Part shown: piece by piece, positions 20,045-26,102 of the stretch
How the letters are laid out: every line of letters starts with the position of its first letter
Position numbering within the stretch: position 1 is the stretch's first letter
NCBI GenBank assembly: GCA_964542755.1
Contig: CAZIWL010000056.1
Location: 1-26,102, forward strand
DNA: 26,102 nucleotides
Direction: 5' to 3'
DNA from: SKLM01 sp964542755
GTDB lineage: Bacteria > Chloroflexota > Anaerolineae > B4-G1
Program-made: the position numbers and the translations under genes
Notes under the pieces: model-generated
Databases searched by the model: none
What the model was told of the DNA's origin: nothing
What the model saw: the letters and a program-made list of their open reading frames with translations, nothing else

Positions 20045-21151
20045 ATGCCGAGAGAGGTGGTGGACCTGCCTTACCAGGTGGAATACCTATCTATCCTGGA
20101 CGAGGACGGGAACCTGCTGGACGAGGACCTCGAGCCGGACATTCCTGAGGAGCGGCTCCTAAGGCTTCATCGGGTGATGCTGCAGGCCCGGCGGTTTGAC
20201 GAGCGGATGCTGCAGCTCCAGAGGCAAGGGCGCATCGGGACGTTTGCGCCGGTCAAGGGCCAGGAAGCGGCCCAGATGGGGATTGTGGCGCCGCTGCGCG
20301 ATACTGATTGGATGGTGCCCTCCTTCCGTGAGCAGGCAGCCTCGCTCTGGCGCGGTCAATCGATGGAGAGTTTTCTGCTCGTCTACGGTGGCTTCTACCA
20401 GGGGAACGAGATCCCTGAGGGCACGCGGAACCTTCCGGTGGCCGTCCCGGTGGGCACGCAGCCTCTCCATGCCGTAGGGCTCTCCTACGGGATCAAGCAT
20501 CGGGGGGAGGACGACCTGGTGGTGACGTTCTTCGGGGACGGCGCAACGTCGGAAGGGGACTTCCACGAGGCGCTGAACTTCGCCGGTGTGTGGAAGACAC
20601 CGACGATCTTCGTCTGCCAGAACAACCAGTGGGCCATCTCCGTTCCACGCGCGCATCAGACCAACTCCAAGACATTGGCGCAGAAGGCGCTGGGCCAGGG
20701 CGTCCCAGCACTGCAGGTGGACGGGAACGACATTCTGGCTGTGTACGCGGCGGCCGAGGAGGCGGCGGAGAGGGCGCGCGCCGGCGAAGGACCGACGATG
20801 ATTGAGTGCATCACGTATCGGTTGTCAATGCACACCACGGCGGATGATCCCAAGCGATACCGCGAGGAGGAGGAGGTCGAGAAGTGGCAGAAGCGTGAGC
20901 CCCTTCATCGCTTCCAGACGTACCTGAAGAACAAGGGCCTGCTCTCTGACGACGACATCGCCAAGACAGAGGAGGAGATCAAGGCGGAGATCCAGGACGC
21001 GGTGGACGCGGCAGAGAGGCGGATGAAGGAGCTTGAGGGCGAAGAGCTCTCCATGTTCGAGCATATGTACGCCGAGATGCCACCGTATCTGAAGGAGCAG
21101 CGGGAGGAGCTGGCAGACGAGCTGCAGGCCAAGGAGGGAACCGATGGCTAA
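20045..21151 (+). CDS. pdhA: Pyruvate dehydrogenase E1 component, alpha subunit
   Basis: 368 residues; TPP-dependent decarboxylase subunit that, with E1 beta, transfers the acetyl group to lipoyl-E2. The TPP motif runs from GDGATSEGDFHEALN (164) to FVCQNNQWAIS (Asn193-Asn194). GRIGTFAPVKGQEAAQMG, the FYQGNEIPEGTRNLP region and His142 (QPLHAVG) match Bacillus/Thermus-type PdhA; the N-terminal EYLSILDEDGN is also typical of those pyruvate enzymes rather than of branched-chain E1. ATG 20045 follows GGAAGGGGG; the frame opens further upstream through the intergenic hairpin, which I exclude. The C-terminus is strongly acidic and helical. Confidence 0.92.
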   Translation: MPREVVDLPYQVEYLSILDEDGNLLDEDLEPDIPEERLLRLHRVMLQARRFDERMLQLQRQGRIGTFAPVKGQEAAQMGIVAPLRDTDWMVPSFREQAASLWRGQSMESFLLVYGGFYQGNEIPEGTRNLPVAVPVGTQPLHAVGLSYGIKHRGEDDLVVTFFGDGATSEGDFHEALNFAGVWKTPTIFVCQNNQWAISVPRAHQTNSKTLAQKALGQGVPALQVDGNDILAVYAAAEEAAERARAGEGPTMIECITYRLSMHTTADDPKRYREEEEVEKWQKREPLHRFQTYLKNKGLLSDDDIAKTEEEIKAEIQDAVDAAERRMKELEGEELSMFEHMYAEMPPYLKEQREELADELQAKEGTDG

Positions 21152-22130
21152 GATGACAATGGTGGATGCCTTGAACACCGCCCTCCACGAGGAGATGGAA
21201 CGGGATGAGAGCGTCATCGTCCTGGGCGAGGACGTGGCGGTTGACGGAGGGGTCTTCCGGGTGACGGAAGGACTCCTGGAGGCGTACGGTGAAGAGCGGG
21301 TGATGGATACGCCCCTGGCGGAGGCGGGCATCGTGGGGACCTCCATCGGTATGGCGATTTCAGGCCTGCGCCCGGTGGCGGAGATCCAGTTCTCGGGGTT
21401 CAGCTACCTGGCTTTTCAGCAGTTGGAGGCCCACGCAGCAAGGATGCGCTGGCGGTCGCGGGGCGCCTACACGGTCCCGATGGTGCTGCGCACGCCGTAC
21501 AGCGGGGGTGTGCGGGCTCTGGAGCATCACTCGGAGAGCCGGGAGGCGTACTGGGCCCACACGCCTGGTCTCAAGATGGTCATCCCGTCGACGCCGCGCA
21601 ATGCTCGGGCTTTGCTCCTCAGCGCCATTCGCGACCCGGACCCGGTGATCTTCTACGAACCGAAGGCGGTCTACCGGGCCTTCCGGGAGGAGGTGCCGGA
21701 GGAGGAGGAGACGTGGCCGCTGGGGAAGGCCCGGGTCGTCCGTGAGGGGAGCGACGTCACGATGATCTCCTACGGCGCGATGATGCGACCCACGTTGGAG
21801 GCGGCGGATAGGCTGCGCGAAGAGGACGGCGTGGAGGCGGAGGTGATCGACATTCTGACGATCTCACCTCTCGATCACGAGACATTCGTCGAATCGGTGA
21901 AGAAGACGGGGCGCGTGGTGATCGTGCACGAGGCGCCGCGGAGCTTCGGTCCTGGCGCTGAGATCGTGGCTAGACTGGTGGAGAAGGCGTTCTGGTATCT
22001 GGAGGCGCCTGTGCGCCGGGTGACGGGGTACGATGTGGTGATCCCCCTCTTTGCCTACGAGAAGGTGTATCTGCCCAGCGCCGATCGGGTGCTGAAGGCG
22101 ACGCGCGAGACGCTTGCGACAGTGGCATAG
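21144..22130 (+). CDS. pdhB: Pyruvate dehydrogenase E1 component, beta subunit
   Basis: 328 residues with the transketolase pyrimidine-binding domain and C-terminal domain of E1 beta. Signatures are VIVLGEDVAVDGGVFRVTEGL, VMDTPLAEAGIVGTSIGMA (Glu that activates TPP), PVAEIQFSGFSYLAFQQLEAH and GGVRALEHHSESREAYWAHTPGL, then a C-terminal AEVIDILTISPLDHETFVESVKKTGRVVIVHE domain. Its ATG lies inside the last codons of pdhA (8-base overlap) with AAGGAGGG just upstream, so translation is coupled. Together with pdhA it forms the alpha2-beta2 E1. Confidence 0.95.
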   Translation: MAKMTMVDALNTALHEEMERDESVIVLGEDVAVDGGVFRVTEGLLEAYGEERVMDTPLAEAGIVGTSIGMAISGLRPVAEIQFSGFSYLAFQQLEAHAARMRWRSRGAYTVPMVLRTPYSGGVRALEHHSESREAYWAHTPGLKMVIPSTPRNARALLLSAIRDPDPVIFYEPKAVYRAFREEVPEEEETWPLGKARVVREGSDVTMISYGAMMRPTLEAADRLREEDGVEAEVIDILTISPLDHETFVESVKKTGRVVIVHEAPRSFGPGAEIVARLVEKAFWYLEAPVRRVTGYDVVIPLFAYEKVYLPSADRVLKATRETLATVA

Positions 22131-22256
22131 GGTTGGCGAAACCTGGGGGACATTGTCACCAAGGCGCGACGAAGGCCAAGCTGGGCGGCGTTCTTGAGCA
22201 GTGCCGTTGGGAACGATGGTTTGAGCGGAGGGCGGTAGTGGGGAGGCGGCGAGAAG

Positions 22257-23642
22257 ATGGCTCGAACATTCAAGCTTCCGGACCTGGGAGAGGGGATCCA
22301 CGAGGGCGAGATTATCGAGGTGCTCGTGTCGGTGGGCGACGAGGTGGAGGAGGGAGACGATATCGTCGTCGTCGAGACGGACAAGGCCTCGGTAGAGATT
22401 CCGTCGCCTTACACGGGAGAGGTCACTGGGATTGAGGTGGAGGCGGGGGATCTGGTCCACGTGGGGGACGAGATTATGAGGTTCAGCGGCGGGGAGGAGG
22501 CTCCTGCCGAGGGCGAGGTGGCTCCCGCCGAGGGCCAGGAGGAGGAAGAACCCGCGGAGGTGGAGAAGGAGCCGCCACCCGAGGACGAAGAGGGGGAGGC
22601 TGAGGCTCCTGAGGAAGAAGAGGCCGAGACTGGGGCTGCTGAGGGCGAGGAGGAGGTCCCGCACGATCGCGAGCGGCCCGTGCCGGCGGCCCCGTCGACG
22701 CGGCGTCTGGCGCGGGAGCTGGGCGTGGATCTGCACGAGGTACCCCCCAGCGGGCCCGCCGGACGGGTGACGTCCGAGGACGTGCGGGCTTTTGCCGAGA
22801 GGGAGGAGCGGGAGGAGAAAGGGGCAGCTGGGGGCGAGGAGAGGGCGGCTCGGGCCACGCTGGTCGAGGTGCCAGAGGTAATTCCGCACGGGAGGGTCCC
22901 GTCGCTACCGGATTTCGAGCGCTGGGGGGAGGTTGAGCGCATTCCGCTCCGGTCGGTCCGCCGCGCCACGGCGAAGCAGATGGCGCTGTCCTGGTCGCAG
23001 GTGCCGCACGTCAATCATCAAGACAAGGTGGACATCACGGCGCTGGAGCGGTTCCGCGAGCGGCACAAGGCGGAAATCGAGGGGGAGGGCGGACGGCTGA
23101 CGCCCACGGTTCTGGCGATGAAGGCTGTGGTGGCTGCGCTGAAGCAACATCCGCGTTTCAATGCGAGTCTGGACCCGGAGTCTGAGGAGATCATTCTCAA
23201 GCAGTACTACCACCTGGGGATCGCGGTGGATACAGACCGCGGCCTGTTGGTGCCGGTCATTCGCGACGTCGATCGAAAGAGCATCAGGGAGTTGTCCATC
23301 GAGCTCTACGAGATGGTCCAGCGGACGAGGTCAGGTGAGGCGTCACTAGACGAGCTACAGGGCGGAACGTTCACGATCACGAACATCGGTATCCTCGGCG
23401 GCACCGCGTTCTTCCCGATCATCAATTTCCCGGAGGTGGCTATCCTGGGAATGGCGAGGGCGCGCTGGGAGCCGGTGGTGCGGCGGGACGAGGAGGGTAC
23501 GTTCGAGACGGAACCCCGCTACATGCTGCCGCTGATGCTGTGCTTCGATCACCGGGTGGTGGACGGCGCCGACGCGGCCCGCTTCGTGGGGGTGGTCAAG
23601 GAGGCTCTGGAGACGCCGGAACGTCTGTTGTTGACCATGTAG
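22257..23642 (+). CDS. pdhC: Dihydrolipoamide acetyltransferase (E2) of pyruvate dehydrogenase
   Basis: 461 residues. Residues 1-77 are one lipoyl domain with the modified Lys43 in ETDKASVEI. A long linker (about 78-148), almost all Glu, Ala and Pro, is much more acidic than the Ala/Pro linkers usual in E2. The peripheral subunit-binding domain is at about 150-190 (PSTRRLARELGVDL, PSGPAGRVTSEDV) and binds E1/E3. The catalytic domain starts near 228 (IPLRSVRRATAKQMALSW) and has FTITNIGILGGTAFFPIIN, then the active-site DHRVVDGADAARF. The preceding 126-bp gap shows nothing notable. Moderate uncertainty remains whether the acyl group is acetyl or branched. Confidence 0.93.
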   Translation: MARTFKLPDLGEGIHEGEIIEVLVSVGDEVEEGDDIVVVETDKASVEIPSPYTGEVTGIEVEAGDLVHVGDEIMRFSGGEEAPAEGEVAPAEGQEEEEPAEVEKEPPPEDEEGEAEAPEEEEAETGAAEGEEEVPHDRERPVPAAPSTRRLARELGVDLHEVPPSGPAGRVTSEDVRAFAEREEREEKGAAGGEERAARATLVEVPEVIPHGRVPSLPDFERWGEVERIPLRSVRRATAKQMALSWSQVPHVNHQDKVDITALERFRERHKAEIEGEGGRLTPTVLAMKAVVAALKQHPRFNASLDPESEEIILKQYYHLGIAVDTDRGLLVPVIRDVDRKSIRELSIELYEMVQRTRSGEASLDELQGGTFTITNIGILGGTAFFPIINFPEVAILGMARARWEPVVRRDEEGTFETEPRYMLPLMLCFDHRVVDGADAARFVGVVKEALETPERLLLTM

Positions 23643-23750
23643 CGTTTTCTCGTGCTACAAGGTCGAGAGTTGGGGCCGTGCGGCGTCTCCTCAGGGGGAT
23701 GGGGCGACGAAGGGTTGCGTGAGGCGCAGACGGTCTAGGGGGTGTCCGAT

Positions 23751-25181
23751 ATGGTGATGGGAGAGCAGACGCTGGAGACCGAGGTTGCGGTCATAGGGGG
23801 AGGGCCCGGCGGCTATGCAGCGGCCTTTCGGGCTGCCGACCTGGGCTTTGAGGTGACTCTGATCAATCAGGAGGAGCGGCTCGGGGGCGTGTGCCTGCTG
23901 CGAGGGTGTATCCCTGCCAAGGTGCTCCTGGAGTTCGCCACGTTGATTCACGACGGACGGGAAGCGCGGAGCTGGGGTCTCAACTACGGCGACTTCGAGA
24001 TCGACGTAGATGCGCTGCGCGAGCGCAAGGACCTGGTGATCAAACGGCTGGTGAACGGACTGGGGCAGCTGGCGAAGCAGCGGGAGATACAAATCATCCA
24101 GGCCCGCGCGGTCTTTGAGACCTCCGACGAGGTGCGGCTGCAGGGTGAGAAGGCGGACGTGGCGCACGTGAAGTATGACCACGCCATTCTGGCATCCGGT
24201 TCGACACCAGTGCCGCTGCCGGGAACCGAGTTCTCCGACGGGGGCAGGATTATGAGCTCGAAGGGCGCTCTGGCGCTGCCGGACATCCCGGAGTCGCTGC
24301 TGGTGGTGGGTGCAGGCTACAACGGCGTTGAACTAGGCTCGGCGTACGCCGAGATGGGCAGTCGAGTCACTATCGTGGAGATGACGGACGAGATCCTGCC
24401 TGGCATGGACCGGGACCTGGTGAAGCACCTCGCTCGAAGACTGAAGCGGATCCTCGAGGCAATACACTTGAACACCACCGTCGAGTCCATGGAAGAGGGC
24501 GAGGATGGCGTAACGGTCCGCTTCGAGGGCGACGTGGAGGACCGGGAGCAGAGGTTCGACCGAGTGATGGTGGCAATTGGGCGTCGGCCCAACTCCCAGG
24601 ACCTGGGGTTGGAGCACACGGGCGTTCAGGTCGACGAGGACGGCTTCATTGTTGTGGACGAGCAGCGGCGTACGGACGACGATCGGATCTTTGCGGCTGG
24701 CGACGTGATAGGCGGGCCGATGCTGGCGCACAAGGCGATGCGCGACGGGAAGACGGCGGCGGATGTGATCGAGGGCAAGGCGGCAGCCTTCGACGTGCGG
24801 TGCCTGCCGGCGGTGGTGTACACTGATCCTCAGATTGCCTGGTGTGGGATGACGGAGTCGGAGGCCGAGGAACAGGGGCGCGAGGTCGGCATTGGGAGCT
24901 TCCCATGGACCGCTTCAGGACGGGCGTTGACGATGGGCGAGACCTCGGGTCTAACGAAGCTCGTCTTGGACGCCGAGACGGATCGGGTGCTGGGTGTGGG
25001 TATTGTGGGTCGGGGCGCAGAGAATCTGATCGCAGAAGGAGCCCTCGCGGTGGAGATGGGAGCCGTGGCCGAGGATCTGGCGCTGACGATCCATCCCCAT
25101 CCCACCCTTTCCGAGACAGAGGCCGAGGCGGCGGAGGCCTACCTAGGATTGTCGACGCACATCAGGTCGGATCGGCGGTGA
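23751..25181 (+). CDS. lpd: Dihydrolipoamide dehydrogenase (E3)
   Basis: 476 residues; FAD enzyme that reoxidises E2 dihydrolipoamide and makes NADH. The FAD loop is VIGGGPGGYAAAFRAADLG and the redox disulfide is Cys48-Cys53 in GGVCLLRGCIPAKVLLE, where the family has CLNxGCIPSK, so Asn and Ser are replaced by Leu and Ala. NAD loop VVGAGYNGVELGSAYAEMG, FAD site IFAAGDVIGGPMLAHKA, and the C-terminal HPHPTLSE with the catalytic His-Glu pair are intact. ATG 23751 has AGGGGG 8 bp upstream; GTG 23742 overlaps that Shine-Dalgarno. It completes the E1 alpha-E1 beta-E2-E3 set. Confidence 0.93.
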   Translation: MVMGEQTLETEVAVIGGGPGGYAAAFRAADLGFEVTLINQEERLGGVCLLRGCIPAKVLLEFATLIHDGREARSWGLNYGDFEIDVDALRERKDLVIKRLVNGLGQLAKQREIQIIQARAVFETSDEVRLQGEKADVAHVKYDHAILASGSTPVPLPGTEFSDGGRIMSSKGALALPDIPESLLVVGAGYNGVELGSAYAEMGSRVTIVEMTDEILPGMDRDLVKHLARRLKRILEAIHLNTTVESMEEGEDGVTVRFEGDVEDREQRFDRVMVAIGRRPNSQDLGLEHTGVQVDEDGFIVVDEQRRTDDDRIFAAGDVIGGPMLAHKAMRDGKTAADVIEGKAAAFDVRCLPAVVYTDPQIAWCGMTESEAEEQGREVGIGSFPWTASGRALTMGETSGLTKLVLDAETDRVLGVGIVGRGAENLIAEGALAVEMGAVAEDLALTIHPHPTLSETEAEAAEAYLGLSTHIRSDRR

Positions 25182-25238
25182 CGCTTAGGGGTGGTGTTTG
25201 TCGAGGTGAGGGAGAGCCGGCTAGAAGGGAGGTTTCGA

Positions 25239-25472
25239 GTGAGTGCGAGACAGGTCGTCGAGGTGGTCTGCGATTGCCCGTACGTGGAGTGTGAGCAGCA
25301 CTTTTCGTATTCACGGGGCGTGCTGCGGCGGACGCTGATCTGCCGTCATCCAGATAGGGCAGGCTGTGTGTGTGTGTTGAATGAAGCGGAGAGCGCGGAA
25401 TGTGAGCTCTGTCCATCGGAGGAAGAGGATGAAGGGGCGAAGACAGTTCACATTGACGTGAAGAGGAAGTAG
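25239..25472 (+). CDS. Small cysteine-rich protein of unknown function
   Basis: A 77-residue protein that I do not recognise. It begins MSARQVVEVVCDCPYVECEQ and has eight cysteines: VVCDC, VEC, LICRH, GCVC and ECELC, then an acidic stretch (PSEEEDEGAK) and a basic end (DVKRK). The paired CxC/CxxC spacing suggests a Zn or Fe-S site. GTG 25239 is chosen because AAGGGAGG lies 6 bp upstream; the frame is open to GTG 25191 just after lpd, but that start has poor spacing. It follows the E3 gene by 57 bp and may be co-transcribed. Confidence 0.6.
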   Translation: MSARQVVEVVCDCPYVECEQHFSYSRGVLRRTLICRHPDRAGCVCVLNEAESAECELCPSEEEDEGAKTVHIDVKRK

Positions 25473-25566
25473 GACTTGAAGGTGATCAGGATCGGGGGGC
25501 CAGCCGGGGACGGACTGTGTGGCTGGCCTCTTGCTCATCGTAGACGACATCAATAGGGAGGAAGCT

Positions 25567-26007
25567 ATGGGAGAGCGCGTCGTTGTAACGCAGGATCGAG
25601 ACTTCATCACGACCGTGGAGGCAGCGGATCCGCATAGGCCTGAGTCCGAGGAGCTGCAGGAGGTCCATCACGTCCACGAGCTGACACCGTATGGGATGAT
25701 GATGTTGAGCCTGGGGTCGTGCACGGGGATTGTGCTCCACACGTATGCACACCATCATGGGATTGAGCTGCACGAGGTTTCGTTTGATATGACGTACGAT
25801 CGGATTTTCGCCGAGGATTGTGCAGAGTGTGAGGATATCGAGACGTATCAGGAGCACATTGACGAGGCGATTGCGTTGAGGGGAGAGCTGTCTGATGCGG
25901 AGCGGGAGCGGTTGTACCGGGTGTCCCATCAGTGTCCGATTCACAAGATTTTGCAGAATGGGATGACGGTGGAGTCCTATTTGGCGGAGGGTGGGAGTGG
26001 GGAGTAG
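25567..26007 (+). CDS. OsmC/Ohr-family protein
   Basis: 146 residues with the OsmC fold; members reduce organic hydroperoxides or act in sulfur metabolism, using a Cys pair. The two cysteines are Cys52 (MLSLGSCTGIVLHTYAHHHG) and Cys123 (HQCPIHKIL), the positions of the catalytic pair. The strand IELHEVSFDMTYDRIF is typical. An extra DCAECED pair around residue 85-88 and a His-rich HHVHELTPYG segment are unusual. The subgroup is the general OsmC (YhfA-like) rather than Ohr, judged by the C-terminal CPIHKxL. AGGGAGGAAG precedes ATG 25567. Confidence 0.88.
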   Translation: MGERVVVTQDRDFITTVEAADPHRPESEELQEVHHVHELTPYGMMMLSLGSCTGIVLHTYAHHHGIELHEVSFDMTYDRIFAEDCAECEDIETYQEHIDEAIALRGELSDAERERLYRVSHQCPIHKILQNGMTVESYLAEGGSGE

Positions 26008-26021
26008 GCCCGCCCGGGAAC

Positions 26022-26057
26022 CACCAAGGGCACGAAGGTCACGAAGAACACGAAGGG
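26022..26057. repeat. Four tandem 9-bp units (CACGAAGGN)
   Basis: CACCAAGGG, CACGAAGGT, CACGAAGAA, CACGAAGGG: four contiguous 9-bp units 14 bp after the OsmC stop codon. Short intergenic runs of this kind (CACCAAG/CACGAAG motifs) are familiar from Chloroflexota and some other environmental phyla. Function unknown. The remaining bases to the window end show no gene. Confidence 0.8.
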
Positions 26058-26102
26058 GTATGGGGATGGGGTGCGGAGGACGGGATCTCGCGATCCTTCA
26101 AG

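Noticed and set aside
26022..26057. 9-bp tandem repeat as an origin iteron array
   Set aside because: The units are short and imperfect, with no replication initiator gene or AT-rich region; it looks like a dispersed simple repeat.

Overview
The window is a high-GC bacterial chromosome segment of about 26 kb. Every gene I can support lies on the + strand, mostly with short gaps, a few overlaps and clear Shine-Dalgarno sequences. The content is that of an anaerobe or microaerobe with strong oxygen, sulfide and thiol-redox management: a flavodiiron protein, ferritin and ferritin-like diiron proteins, rubredoxin domains, a ferredoxin:thioredoxin reductase, TusA and DsrE sulfur carriers, and ferredoxin-dependent 2-oxoacid oxidoreductase beside a classical pyruvate dehydrogenase complex. 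The gene mix, the hairpin repeat ending in CCCTACG and the 9-bp CACGAAG-type repeat remind me of Chloroflexota. That assignment is inference only; no marker gene is present. I saw no tRNA, rRNA, transposase or CRISPR array.

Layout. Positions 1-1860 hold the 3' part of a flavodiiron protein gene and a short-chain dehydrogenase. A 363-bp non-coding region follows, with an inverted-repeat cluster and a very good sigma-70 promoter (TTGACT, 17 bp, TACAAT). It drives an iron-sulfur/sulfur-transfer operon (2224-5930): a cysteine desulfurase homologue that has lost its PLP-binding lysine, ferritin, an IscU scaffold fused to a DUF59-like domain, TusA, and lactate dehydrogenase. Positions 6236-9754 carry sulfur and thiol redox genes: a metallo-beta-lactamase/double-rhodanese protein, a DsrE2-like protein, a monoheme cytochrome c lipoprotein, a rubredoxin-like mini-protein, a glutaredoxin-like protein and an FTR catalytic chain fused to rubredoxin. 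A small EamA-type membrane protein, MsrA, glutamate dehydrogenase and dodecin follow.

Positions 12443-15808 are a run of small, poorly characterised genes (DUF427, DUF1801, SRPBCC, TfoX-N) and two ferritin-like proteins separated by a long hairpin. A SagB-type nitroreductase and a DsrE-like protein come next. After a 277-bp regulatory gap, 17341-25181 encodes central 2-oxoacid metabolism: ferredoxin-dependent 2-oxoacid oxidoreductase (korAB), then pyruvate dehydrogenase E1 alpha, E1 beta, E2 and E3. The end holds a novel cysteine-rich 77-residue protein, an OsmC-family protein and a short tandem repeat.

The most interesting point is the operon at 2224. A scaffold, a sulfur carrier and an iron store travel with a desulfurase homologue whose whole PLP site is eroded but whose mobile Cys loop is intact. 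This suggests Fe-S assembly that takes sulfur from sulfide or a persulfide carrier rather than from PLP-dependent cysteine desulfuration.
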